Source: Candidatus Obscuribacterales bacterium (lineage in GTDB: Bacteria; Cyanobacteriota; Vampirovibrionia; Obscuribacterales; Obscuribacteraceae). From it: a DNA stretch of 64,000 nucleotides. A program made the position numbers and the translations under genes. Location of the stretch: contig JAIETE010000025.1 in the NCBI GenBank assembly GCA_019745505.1, positions 1-64,000 on the forward strand, read 5' to 3'. Positions 43,748 through 52,354 of this stretch are shown here, in pieces; position 1 is the stretch's first letter; every line of letters starts with the position of its first letter. The notes beneath the pieces were generated by a model. It searched no databases. It was not told the origin of the DNA and saw only the letters and a program-made list of their open reading frames with translations.

Positions 43748-43912
43748 GTTTGTTGGACCTTCCTGACTGGGCCTGACTAAGGCGCTTGGCTATTGGTTCT
43801 ATATAGATTTCGACGGCTAAGGGATACTTTCCCCTCGGGTGTTTTGGCAAAACCCCGAACTAAAGTATAGATGAATTTCAGGCTGGTGTGCGCACAGCCC
43901 GTCTCGGGTTTC

Positions 43913-45295
43913 CTAATTACGGCTCAACTTGCCTTCCGACACTACGAACTGACCGTCTACGATCAAATCGCGAAGGCGAGCGCCACCGGAGACAAGCAGA
44001 TTGTAAGGGCAGAGTGATTCTTTCTCGTCGTCCGAAAGCGGTGTGGGCGGCAGTGCAAAAACTGCTATATCGGCGCGCTTTCCTGCCTGGAGGCTGCCGA
44101 TCAAATGGTCCATTTTCAAGGCGATCGCAGCTTCCATCGTCATTGCTTCGACGAGCTGCCTGGCGGTCGGAAAGTGGTGTTCATCTTCATTTTGCTCGCC
44201 AGTTGCCGAACCGATGCGATGAGCGTTCAGAGCAAACTGGGCCTCTGCAATCAGGTTCAAATCGTCATTGGACGCCAGGCTGTCCGTTCCCAAGCCCACT
44301 GTAATGCCGTGTTCCAGCATTTTCGAGTAAGGCGCCAGGCCGTTTTTGAGTCGAGCATTGGAGCGAGGGCAATGAGCAATCTTGACGTTATGCTCGTAAA
44401 GAGTGCTCAGGTCTTCGCTGTCCGTATGAACCGCGTGGGCGGCAATCAGCCATTCATTCAGAAGGCCGTAATTCTTCAAATGCTTCACTGGTGTCAGCCC
44501 GCGTCCTGCCCAGCGAGGCTTCAGCTTTTCGGAATCGGTATCGGTGCGCATGGAAAACGATAGGAATTCATGCACTATGTCGTTGCTTTGGGCCAACCAC
44601 TGACACTCTTCGATAGACTCGGCGAGGTGTGCCATTACCGGCAGGTTGAACTTCTTGGCCCATGTGGCGGCTTTCAGCCAGAGCGACGGGCACACCGTAT
44701 ATGGTGCATGAGGAGATACAGTAAGGGTGATGGTCTGCTTGTCCAGAGCTTCTCTGAGAGGGGCAAAGTCTGTTTCGTTCAGGGCTTCGAAACGGGACAA
44801 CCAGTTGGACCAGGTGGCATCCGACTCGGCATCGCAGAGCCCGAATATCTCGAGGCCTACTACGCCTCTCAAGCCTACCTGAGCGAGGGCTTTGGCGGCT
44901 TGCCCCGAATATGATGAGTCGACTACGGTGCTGGTGCCGGTAAACGCTGCCAGTCGTGCTCCATAAAGTGCGGATTGAAGCCATTTTTCGCTTGTCCAAT
45001 CGCGTGAGCGTTTGACTAAGCCTTCTATCCATTGGAAAAACGGCTCGTCGGTGGCGAAGGCTCGCAATGCGGAATAGTCCAGATGCGAGTGAAGGTTGAT
45101 TAAGCCCGGCATGATGACGGCTTCTTTGTAATCTTCTGCTCTGGCTATCTGCTGGTTTTTATAAATGCTGTTGAACTGCGGCCTGGCGTAAACACCTTCA
45201 ATGACGCCGTTGTCGATTACCACCACGGCGTCGTGAATCGGCTCTCCTACAACAGGAATCGCCCACCTGGCGGCCAGGCAAAGTTTTTCACCCAT
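43913..45295 (-). CDS. Amidohydrolase-family deaminase (MTA/SAH or aminofutalosine deaminase type)
   Basis: 460 residues of the metal-dependent amidohydrolase superfamily: LINLHSHLDYS (first metal HxH), SPHAPYTV, AHLAESIEE, AHAVH, HCPRSNARLKNG and GLGTDSLASNDDLN. This set is typical of the branch that includes 5-methylthioadenosine/S-adenosylhomocysteine deaminase, guanine deaminase and aminodeoxyfutalosine deaminase of the alternative menaquinone route. Which nucleoside or purine is used cannot be decided. It is transcribed divergently from the yceD-rpmF-plsX-fabHD operon. Confidence 0.8.
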   Translation of the reverse strand: MGEKLCLAARWAIPVVGEPIHDAVVVIDNGVIEGVYARPQFNSIYKNQQIARAEDYKEAVIMPGLINLHSHLDYSALRAFATDEPFFQWIEGLVKRSRDWTSEKWLQSALYGARLAAFTGTSTVVDSSYSGQAAKALAQVGLRGVVGLEIFGLCDAESDATWSNWLSRFEALNETDFAPLREALDKQTITLTVSPHAPYTVCPSLWLKAATWAKKFNLPVMAHLAESIEECQWLAQSNDIVHEFLSFSMRTDTDSEKLKPRWAGRGLTPVKHLKNYGLLNEWLIAAHAVHTDSEDLSTLYEHNVKIAHCPRSNARLKNGLAPYSKMLEHGITVGLGTDSLASNDDLNLIAEAQFALNAHRIGSATGEQNEDEHHFPTARQLVEAMTMEAAIALKMDHLIGSLQAGKRADIAVFALPPTPLSDDEKESLCPYNLLVSGGARLRDLIVDGQFVVSEGKLSRN

Positions 45296-45497
45296 GTTTG
45301 CGTCTTTCTCACTTGCTCCTGAAAACTTGGCAGGAGCCCTACTTCTTGTTGTAATATTATCTTCGTTCAGTGTTTGCGTTGCACAAACCAGAAGGTTGGC
45401 TGAGTGCAGTGCATGCGCCTGTAGGCGTCCGGCTATGTAAGCTGATTGATCGCCTATGAGCGATGCTTTGACGCCAGGGGAAAGCGAGTAGAAAGTC

Positions 45498-46082
45498 GTG
45501 AAAATCAGTTATGACGAGCTGAAAGCCCTGCCGTATGGGCGGTTGGACTTTACCTTCAATGAGAATCTGGCTGGTCTTGATGCAGTTAAGCCTGTTGTAG
45601 GAGAATTGCAAGCCGGGCTGTCGGCGGCCGGCATGCGACTCAACGGCACGGTTAAAACCCTCTTAAAGTTGTCCTGCCATCGTTGTTTGAAGCCCTATTT
45701 CCAAGCGCTGACCGTTGATATAGATGAGCGCTTTGTTAACTTGGTCGAATACGCTGACTACGCCGGCGCTGAAACAAAGGAGCGGGAGCTCAAATCCGAC
45801 GACTTCTTTGAGTATCTTCCTGAAGATGGCGTCCTTGACATCAGCGATGTTGTATATCAAGCTGTTACATTGGCCACCCCGACCTATTGCCATTGCGGCG
45901 ACGAGTGTCCGGGCGTTCCTGAAAAGGAAGCCCGTACTGGTGCGGGTTCCGGGGTTTCATCCGGAACTGTGGCTCCTTCTTCCGATGCAGATTCAGAAAG
46001 ATTAGACGAAAATTCGATCGATCCGCGATGGAAGAACTTAAAGACTCTATTTCCAAAGAGTAAATCTGGCGAAGAGTCGTAG
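45498..46082 (+). CDS. yceD: YceD/DUF177 family protein
   Basis: 194 residues. The DUF177 core contains LKLSCHRCLKPYFQALTVDI and the C-terminal segment CHCGDECPG...DPRWKNLKTLF, and the gene stands directly before rpmF, the almost universal context of this family. YceD has been tied to 23S rRNA accumulation. Four Cys/His pairs could bind zinc. The start is a GTG. An insertion of about 25 Ser/Ala/Glu residues precedes the conserved end. Confidence 0.88.
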   Translation: MKISYDELKALPYGRLDFTFNENLAGLDAVKPVVGELQAGLSAAGMRLNGTVKTLLKLSCHRCLKPYFQALTVDIDERFVNLVEYADYAGAETKERELKSDDFFEYLPEDGVLDISDVVYQAVTLATPTYCHCGDECPGVPEKEARTGAGSGVSSGTVAPSSDADSERLDENSIDPRWKNLKTLFPKSKSGEES

Positions 46083-46122
46083 ATAATAGTCAATCCGCCA
46101 AGGCATGGAGGTCACGTAGGCT

Positions 46123-46314
46123 ATGGCACAGCCAAAGAAGAAAACATCGCACCAGAAGCAGCATCAAAGAAGAGCGCACTGGAAAGCTGAAGAAATCAAT
46201 ATCGCCAAGTGCAGCAACTGCGGCTCGCCCGCACGCTCGCACCAAATCTGCATCGTCTGTGGTTATTACGGCGGACGTCCTGCACGTCGTCGTGACAACG
46301 TAGTTACTGAATAG
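46123..46314 (+). CDS. rpmF: 50S ribosomal protein L32
   Basis: 63 residues. Starts AQPKKKTSHQKQHQRRAHWK and has the zinc-binding pairs CSNC and CIVCG of the C+ form of L32. The position between yceD and plsX is conserved across many bacteria and couples ribosome and lipid synthesis in one transcript. Confidence 0.95.
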   Translation: MAQPKKKTSHQKQHQRRAHWKAEEINIAKCSNCGSPARSHQICIVCGYYGGRPARRRDNVVTE

Positions 46315-46355
46315 TTTTTGAGACGAGAGTTGGCCGGGTTTACTGGGAGTCGCAA

Positions 46356-47369
46356 ATGATTCGCATTGCAGTGGACGCCATGGGTGGGGACTATGCCCCT
46401 CGCGAGGTCGTCCACGGTTCTGTAATTGGCGCACGCGAATATGGCGTTGCCGTGCAATTGGTCGGACCTCCTGATGCAATCGAGAAGGAACTGACGCGAC
46501 ACGATCACGCCGGTCTCGATATCTCGATTGTGGCGGCATCCGAAGTAGTGGCTATGGATGAGAAGCCTGGTCGCGCTATCGTCAAGAAGAAGGATTCTTC
46601 GATTGTCGTCGCGACCAAACGTGTCTCGGACGGCTTGGCCGATGGATTGGTCGCCGCGGGTTCAACCGGGGCGGCAGCAGTAGCAGCCCAGTTAGGTCTG
46701 GGCCGGATTGCCAATGTGGACCGCTCTGCCATTTGTTGCACCATGCCGGCAACAACGGGCAAGTGTCTGTTGGTAGACGTCGGCGCCAATGTCGACTGCA
46801 CTCCATATCAATTGATGCAGTTCGGCGTCATGGGTTCGATTGTTTCTGCCGGTCTTTTCGGCAAGAAGAACCCGACGGTCGGGCTTCTCAATATCGGTAC
46901 CGAAGAGACCAAGGGTAACGAGCTGGTTCAGGAAGCTTACAAGCTTTTGAAACAGCAGTCCGGAATCAACTTTATTGGATTTGTCGAAGGTCGTGATTTT
47001 CCGCTCGGGAAAGTGGACGTGACCGTGACCGACGGTTTCACAGGCAACGTCGCCTTGAAGACCGCAGAGGGCATTGCCAATATGTGCAAAATCATGTTGC
47101 AGCAAGAGTTGCTGCGCTCGACTCGCACGAAATTGGGTGCCGTTGTTATCAAGCCTGCCCTGGATGGACTCAAGAATAGAGTCGATCACAATGTTTTCGG
47201 TGGCGCCCTTCTGGTCGGCGTCAAAGGTGTTTGTGTCATCGCCCATGGTGGCTCGAAGCACACAGCAATCAAGAATGCCATTCGCGTAGCCAAGGACATG
47301 GTGGCTGCCGATATCGTCAAAAAGATTGAGAACAGCTTCAGCATGACCGCGGCTGGGAGCAAGTCTTGA
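46356..47369 (+). CDS. plsX: Phosphate acyltransferase PlsX
   Basis: 337 residues. PlsX converts acyl-ACP to acyl-phosphate for phospholipid synthesis. Family features are IRIAVDAMGGDYAPREVV at the start, AGSTGAAAVAAQLGLGRI, VGANVDCTPYQLMQF, LNIGTEETKGN and the C-terminal HGGSKHTAIKNAI. GGGAG precedes the ATG. It overlaps fabH by four bases. Confidence 0.95.
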   Translation: MIRIAVDAMGGDYAPREVVHGSVIGAREYGVAVQLVGPPDAIEKELTRHDHAGLDISIVAASEVVAMDEKPGRAIVKKKDSSIVVATKRVSDGLADGLVAAGSTGAAAVAAQLGLGRIANVDRSAICCTMPATTGKCLLVDVGANVDCTPYQLMQFGVMGSIVSAGLFGKKNPTVGLLNIGTEETKGNELVQEAYKLLKQQSGINFIGFVEGRDFPLGKVDVTVTDGFTGNVALKTAEGIANMCKIMLQQELLRSTRTKLGAVVIKPALDGLKNRVDHNVFGGALLVGVKGVCVIAHGGSKHTAIKNAIRVAKDMVAADIVKKIENSFSMTAAGSKS

Positions 47370-48430
47370 AGTTTTCGCATGGCGCCCGACTGATAGGTGT
47401 CGGAGCTGGTTTGCCCTCTGCAGTCGTGACGAATTTCGATCTTGAGAAACTCGTCGATACTTCCGACGAGTGGATAAAAACCCGCACCGGAATTTCGGAA
47501 AGGCGCATCGCTTCCGAGGAAGAGACGACCAGCCAACTGGCTATAGCTGCTGCCAAAGATGCCATTGGTTATGCCGGCATCGACCCGCAAGAGATTGAGC
47601 TTGTCGTTGTTGCGACTTCCACACCGGACAATCTCTATCCTTCTACTGCTTGCATGGTGCAGGGCGCGATCGGCGCGACACGGGCAGCCGCCTTCGATAT
47701 GGAAGCAGCCTGCACCGGCATTGTTTACGCGCTTGCGGTTGCCCAGCAATTTATCGGTTCGGGCACCTTCAAGTGTGCCTTAGTAATCGGCGTTGATATA
47801 CATTCTCGCTTTTTGAATTGGTCGGACAGAAACACTTGCATCTTGTTTGGCGATGGAGCCGGCGCATTTCTTTTGAAGGCTGACGAGAACGAAAATCAGA
47901 TGATGGGGACTTATTTGCGCGCCGATGGTACGGGCGGGCATCTTTTGCACATCCCCAATACAGGCTCGGCTTATCCACATGCGGGCGTGACGCCTCCGCA
48001 AGCGACCCATGGTTTTCTGGAAATGAATGGTCGAGCAATTTATGAATTTGCCGTCAACGCGGTACCGGAAGCAGTGCGTGCAGCCTGTGCCGACGCCGGC
48101 ATTGGTGTTGAGGATGTGGATTTTCTCATTCCTCACCAGGCCAATATGCGCATTATCAAATCCGCTGCTGAGCGTCTTGGTATGCCGCCCGAGAAAATCG
48201 TCAGCAATGTGAACGAGATGGGTAATACTTCAGCCGCCTCGATCCCACTGGCGATGTGGCAAGCATTGAGAAGAGGTCAGATCCAGGTCGGCTCGACCTG
48301 CGCGCTGGTTGGATTTGGCGGCGGATTGACCTGGGGGGCGGCAATAGTCAAATGGACGGCGGTAGATAAGCGCAAGTCAAACTCGGATGAGTGCGCGCAG
48401 AAAATTGAAGCCGAGACTTCGACAATTTAG
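47366..48430 (+). CDS. fabH: 3-oxoacyl-ACP synthase III
   Basis: 354 residues from a TTG start that overlaps the plsX stop (TTGA). FabH condenses acetyl-CoA with malonyl-ACP to start fatty-acid synthesis. The triad is complete: Cys116 in EAACTG, His257 in PHQAN and Asn287 in MGNTSAAS; the GFGGGLTWG terminal motif is present. The last 20 residues are a hydrophilic extension. Confidence 0.95.
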   Translation: MKFSHGARLIGVGAGLPSAVVTNFDLEKLVDTSDEWIKTRTGISERRIASEEETTSQLAIAAAKDAIGYAGIDPQEIELVVVATSTPDNLYPSTACMVQGAIGATRAAAFDMEAACTGIVYALAVAQQFIGSGTFKCALVIGVDIHSRFLNWSDRNTCILFGDGAGAFLLKADENENQMMGTYLRADGTGGHLLHIPNTGSAYPHAGVTPPQATHGFLEMNGRAIYEFAVNAVPEAVRAACADAGIGVEDVDFLIPHQANMRIIKSAAERLGMPPEKIVSNVNEMGNTSAASIPLAMWQALRRGQIQVGSTCALVGFGGGLTWGAAIVKWTAVDKRKSNSDECAQKIEAETSTI

Positions 48431-48519
48431 CTTTGCAAAAGATTTGTCAAATAGAGGCGTAAGACAAGGGGCACTGGTATCAGATCGATTTGAACTCGCT
48501 TGGTTGAAGGAGAAAAGAA

Positions 48520-49470
48520 ATGAGCAAGCTGGCATGCATCTTCCCTGGACAGGGCTCGCAATCAGTGGGCATGGGGAAAGATCTCGCGGAGAAGTTTCCG
48601 GAAGCGAAGAAACTCTTTGCTGAAATAGACGAAATTGCCGGGCGCTCGCTCAGTCAGTTGTGCTTTGAAGGTCCGGATACTGAACTGAAGCGTACAGTCA
48701 ATACTCAACCGACCATTCTTGCCGTTTCGATGGTGGCATGGCGTTGTTATGAATTGCAAGGCGGGCCGAAACCAGCCTATGTTGCCGGACACAGCCTGGG
48801 AGAGTTTTCCGCTCTCTATGCTGCTTGCGCATTCGATTTGCAGTCGGCAGTGAAACTTGTCGACAAGCGCTCGCAACTGATGGAAGCTTGTCCCAAGGGT
48901 GCTATGTCAGCTGTTATCGGTATGGCTGCCGATAAACTGGAAGAGATCACCAAGGAAGTTTCGAAGACTTTGGGCGAACCCAAAGTTGTCATCGTCGCCA
49001 ATTTCAACACCAAAGAACAGTTGGTTATATCCGGCGATCCGGATGCTGTCGCTGAAGCCGGAAGCCGAGCCAAGGCCGGCGGCGCTAAAGTAATTCCATT
49101 GCCGGTTGGAGGCGCTTTTCACTCACCGTTGATGAAAGCCGCCGCCGACGAGTTTGAAACACTGGTCAAGTCGATCGATATTAGAGATGCTGCATTTCCT
49201 GTGGTTCAAAACGTCGATGCAAAGCCGGAAACAAGCGGCGCTGCTTTGAAAGAAAAGCTATCTCGCCAGATGCCCAGTTCTGTTCGCTGGTGTGAAACCA
49301 TCGAATATATGCTGGCTCAAGGCGTTACCACTTTTGTTGAAATCGGACCAGGCAAAGCGCTTGCCGGGATGGTCAAGAAAATCGATCGTTCGGCTAACGT
49401 TTATAACGTATCCGATGCGCAAACTTTGGAAGAGACGCTTAATGCTTTAAAGCAAACCGCTGGTGTCTGA
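48520..49470 (+). CDS. fabD: Malonyl-CoA:ACP transacylase
   Basis: 316 residues. FabD loads malonyl groups on ACP. Motifs: FPGQGSQSVGMG at the start, nucleophile GHSLGE, and GGAFHSPLM containing the catalytic His. AAGGAG lies seven bases before the ATG. The 89-bp gap after fabH has no gene. The usual followers fabG, acpP and fabF do not come next. Confidence 0.95.
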   Translation: MSKLACIFPGQGSQSVGMGKDLAEKFPEAKKLFAEIDEIAGRSLSQLCFEGPDTELKRTVNTQPTILAVSMVAWRCYELQGGPKPAYVAGHSLGEFSALYAACAFDLQSAVKLVDKRSQLMEACPKGAMSAVIGMAADKLEEITKEVSKTLGEPKVVIVANFNTKEQLVISGDPDAVAEAGSRAKAGGAKVIPLPVGGAFHSPLMKAAADEFETLVKSIDIRDAAFPVVQNVDAKPETSGAALKEKLSRQMPSSVRWCETIEYMLAQGVTTFVEIGPGKALAGMVKKIDRSANVYNVSDAQTLEETLNALKQTAGV

Positions 49471-49578
49471 CAATCCCCGCGAAGGGTGATATTGCCAATT
49501 TGTTCAGAATGGTACAACTGTAGAAGCGGACCACAGTGTGTCTTCGCCGGGCGGATTCTTTTCAGCCGGGTCACTTGC

Positions 49579-49791
49579 ATGAACGAACGCTTGAAGAAGT
49601 CTTTGCGGCGACGGCGTATTTCCGGTCAGGGTATTACGGAGTACGCGGCAATCTTGGCTTTTGTCGCTCTCTTGGTGGCATTGGTATTCGCCTTTGCGCC
49701 TTCGACCCTTTCCGCGGCCGTCTCGGCTGCATTTTCCTCGGTAATTAGTCAGCTCAATAACATGGCCTCTGCCTCAGGATCGCCATCTTGA
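49579..49791 (+). CDS. Flp-type (class III) prepilin
   Basis: 70 residues from ATG 49579. A basic leader (NERLKKSLRRRRIS) ends in G, followed by QGITEYAAILAFVALLV: cleavage after Gly leaves Glu at +5 and Tyr at +6, the Flp prepilin signature, then a hydrophobic helix and a short Ser/Ala tail. Such proteins form tad-type pili. No tad genes, prepilin peptidase or ATPase are adjacent, so this is an orphan pilin locus. Confidence 0.75.
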   Translation: MNERLKKSLRRRRISGQGITEYAAILAFVALLVALVFAFAPSTLSAAVSAAFSSVISQLNNMASASGSPS

Positions 49792-49814
49792 TTCGATTTG
49801 TGCCGGTGCCGAAT

Positions 49815-49849
49815 GCGCCCTGCACTCCTTTTTTTGAAAGGCGCTCTCT
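49815..49849. terminator. Hairpin between prepilin and saccharopine dehydrogenase-like gene
   Basis: GCGCC (49815-49819) and GGCGC (49840-49844) with an inner CCTTT/AAAGG stem, followed on the plus strand by TCTCTTT. It may end both convergent transcripts. Confidence 0.4.
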
Positions 49850-51055
49850 TTAGCGGCAGCCGGCTTTTGCTTCGAACTTTCCTTCTACGAGCACTTCTTC
49901 GACGGTCTTGCGCATGACGATGGTTCGCTTCGCCAGCTCGTGGAAGAACTCTTTGTGAGGCACGCAGACTTCCGGCGGAATGGCACCGCGCTCCATGATT
50001 GTTCCTGCAAGCATCATATCGGCCACGATTGCCGGGGGAACACCTGTATCAAGAGCGCCGCAGGACAAACTCCACTTCTTGTGAGCAAGTACTGTAGTCT
50101 CGAGAGTTACATTTACCGGCTGACCGTTGCGCTTTCCTTTTACTTCTACGCGGACGACTTCGGCGTCGTCTGGAGCTTGATTCGATTGCGGGAATCGTTC
50201 GATCAAGTGAGCAAGAACTTTTCTGGGAGTAATTTTGCCTTCTGCAATTTCTATCTGGTTGTTGTCGCCGAAACCGAGATCGACAAGAAGTTTTAGTCGA
50301 TCGTGAAATTCAGTCGGTAAGCCGAGTCGGAAAGTAACATCGGTGCAGCCTTTGTGTTCGTATGTTTTCGGCAGAGTGAGAACTTCGGAGTGCAGAGTGA
50401 GGATGGCTTTGCATGAACCCACAGGCTCCGGCAGTTGAACTATCTTTTCCCCGGACATCGGAGGCTTGGCGCGGTATTCTCCATCTTCGAAAACCATCGG
50501 TTCTTTCGTGTATTCATCGAGGATTGTGTCGATTGCATACGGCGGTTGCAATGGGTGGTCAGTGGTGACAAAGTCGATGCAACCAACCGTGATATCAATA
50601 GATTTCACTTCGTCCAGTTCGCCTGCACCGGCGGCCGCCATGATATTTGTCATGCCTGGGGCGGCGCCCATTCCCAGGATTGCCGCCAGACCTTTTGTTC
50701 TGAACTCGTCATTCAATTCCAACTGTTTCTTGGTGACATGAAAAAGACCGCCCAGGTCCATGTAATGACAGCTGGCAGCCAGACACGCTTTCATGACGTC
50801 GACGTTGAAGTAATAGGGCGTCGAATTGATGACCAGGAATGCGTCTTTGAGTACTTCAGCAAGCGATGCCGGATCTTTCAAATCCGCGAATTGTGCTTCC
50901 AGTTTCTTGCTCTTCAAGCTGTTCTTGAGCTCTTCTGCTTTGGTCTTGTTGAAGTCTGCAATGACAATGGTGTCGAAATTACTGAATTCAGCAAGGTCTC
51001 GCACAATGACTTGTCCCATTGCTCCGGCGCCACCCAGCACTACGATTTTTTTCAT
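49850..51055 (-). CDS. Saccharopine dehydrogenase family oxidoreductase
   Basis: 401 residues from ATG 51055 (a TTG four codons upstream is possible). N-terminal Rossmann motif VVLGGAGAMGQVIVRDLA, then NSTPYYFNVDVMKACL and GLAAILGMGAAPGMTNIM, the pattern of the saccharopine dehydrogenase/lysine-ketoglutarate reductase-like family. Members act in lysine degradation, polyamine (carboxynorspermidine) synthesis or on unknown substrates. The upstream region holds repeated GTGCAC and GTCAGA motifs (51129-51228). Confidence 0.82.
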   Translation of the reverse strand: MKKIVVLGGAGAMGQVIVRDLAEFSNFDTIVIADFNKTKAEELKNSLKSKKLEAQFADLKDPASLAEVLKDAFLVINSTPYYFNVDVMKACLAASCHYMDLGGLFHVTKKQLELNDEFRTKGLAAILGMGAAPGMTNIMAAAGAGELDEVKSIDITVGCIDFVTTDHPLQPPYAIDTILDEYTKEPMVFEDGEYRAKPPMSGEKIVQLPEPVGSCKAILTLHSEVLTLPKTYEHKGCTDVTFRLGLPTEFHDRLKLLVDLGFGDNNQIEIAEGKITPRKVLAHLIERFPQSNQAPDDAEVVRVEVKGKRNGQPVNVTLETTVLAHKKWSLSCGALDTGVPPAIVADMMLAGTIMERGAIPPEVCVPHKEFFHELAKRTIVMRKTVEEVLVEGKFEAKAGCR

Positions 51056-51128
51056 GAGCTCACACAACCTATTTGTTTGCTGTACTTGGGACGAATTCGG
51101 ATTCCAACGGATGCACCAGCCAAGCCGA

Positions 51129-51228
51129 GTGCACGCCGTAAAGGTGCACTGAGGTCCTGTCAGAGGCTGTCAGAAAGAAAGCCCGTCAGAGTGCACGCAG
51201 GTGCACTAGTGTAGCAAAAGATGTCAGA
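51129..51228. promoter_or_regulatory. Cluster of GTGCAC and GTCAGA motifs
   Basis: Four GTGCAC hexamers (51129, 51144, 51191, 51201) and four GTCAGA hexamers (51159, 51169, 51185, 51223) lie within 100 bp upstream of the saccharopine dehydrogenase-like gene. The 10- to 15-bp spacings suit protein binding on one or neighbouring helical turns. Confidence 0.45.
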
Positions 51229-51284
51229 CGATAAGGGTCTGCTTTCGTACTCTATTTATGGATAGGCCATGGGCCTGTGAGCTT

Positions 51285-51851
51285 CTAGTACTTGCTGTTG
51301 GTAGTTGAGCCGGCGCCGTTGGCGGAGTCGTCTCCGTATGATGCCAGTCCATTGCGTCCGGGAATATATGGCGTCAGTTTCGGACCGCCGTTGCTGCCGC
51401 TGCTGTAACCCCCACCGCCTCGCTGGAGCACGGTCCCGGGGACATAATACTGAGCAGCTTGATGACCTAAATCGGAGCGAATCTGGTCGCCCGGCTGAGA
51501 TACGTTTGCACCCCACTTCGAGACTGGAACTTGCGGTCCGCCCTTTTTCTCAATGCGCTGAGGTGTATAGAAATTGTCTCCAGGCGTCTGAATATTCGCG
51601 CCCCACGGTACTTTCGGCAAAAGTGGGTTGGCTTGCGCGCCGCCGACTTGAAGCCCTTGGGCAGTTTTGCTTAGCGTCCCTGACGAGATGTAACTGCCGG
51701 AGGGATCCATCAAACCAATCTGGTTTTGGTTGCAGACGCGGGCGGAGCCGTTGCCGTAGTGGAAGCTGTAGCTGCTGTTCTGCGCAAAGGCAGGTGCAAG
51801 TAGAGAGGCGCAAACAGATGCTGCGCCTGCAATAAGGAGGGTTTTTTTCAT
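51285..51851 (-). CDS. Small exported Gly/Ser-rich protein
   Basis: 188 residues from ATG 51851 (an ATG six codons upstream is possible). A clear signal peptide (MKKTLLIAGAASVCASLLAPAFA) is followed by a low-complexity region rich in Gly, Ser, Gln and Pro with two similar segments containing WGANIQTPGDNF and WGANVSQPGDQI. No family is recognised. Probably a secreted or envelope protein of the lineage. Confidence 0.6.
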   Translation of the reverse strand: MKKTLLIAGAASVCASLLAPAFAQNSSYSFHYGNGSARVCNQNQIGLMDPSGSYISSGTLSKTAQGLQVGGAQANPLLPKVPWGANIQTPGDNFYTPQRIEKKGGPQVPVSKWGANVSQPGDQIRSDLGHQAAQYYVPGTVLQRGGGGYSSGSNGGPKLTPYIPGRNGLASYGDDSANGAGSTTNSKY

Positions 51852-51937
51852 AGCTTTGGTAAGGTCCATTAGGAGCGGGTACCTGGGGTGGAAGATAGGT
51901 TGCTTCTAGGTTTTATTGGTCCGCTGCAGAACTGACT

Positions 51938-52105
51938 CTAGAGGTGGGAGAGCTGGTTCAGTGCAGAAAGAAGGCTCAGGGCGAAAGCGCTGAGGAGGAT
52001 GTATATGCCGGCCTGGCGAGCTTGCGACCGAGTAATGGCCACTGCTTTTACCTTGACCTGAGCACGTTTCGAGGCGCCTGACGGCAGCCTGGTTTGCCTA
52101 TTCAT
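51938..52105 (-). CDS. Small single-pass membrane protein, 55 residues
   Basis: ATG 52105 has AGGCGG eight bases upstream. The product has a basic N-terminus (NRQTRLPSGASKRAQVKVK) and a hydrophobic helix at about 33-51. No family is recognised. Confidence 0.5.
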   Translation of the reverse strand: MNRQTRLPSGASKRAQVKVKAVAITRSQARQAGIYILLSAFALSLLSALNQLSHL

Positions 52106-52264
52106 AAAAAGTCCGCCTAGTAAGTGTTGTAGAAGCACTATAGATCAGTAGTAAAGGTAATAAAAGTTGCTACTTTACAATTTAATGTAACAGATTTAAT
52201 CTGGTTTCCGCAAGTCCCCAATACGCCAATTGCCCAGCAGGCTGGAAATACTCATCGAGAAACC

Positions 52265-52323
52265 CAAATCGTTATCGATTCGCTATTGAGACCAAGTTGC
52301 AATAGCGAATCGATAACGATTTG
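52265..52323. repeat. Perfect 24-bp inverted repeat (large hairpin)
   Basis: Bases 52265-52288 and 52300-52323 are exact reverse complements, separated by an 11-base loop; after one mismatch three or four more pairs extend the stem outward. It lies 32 bp after the stop of the GatD gene on the minus strand, yet neither side carries a T run typical of an intrinsic terminator. Confidence 0.95.
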
Positions 52324-52354
52324 AGTTCAAAGCCGCTAGCCAAGCGCTGAAAAG

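Noticed and set aside
50435-51214. Plus-strand ORF of 259 codons opposite the saccharopine dehydrogenase-like gene
   Set aside because: Antisense to a gene with a clear Rossmann motif; Cys/Arg/Phe-rich with no family resemblance.
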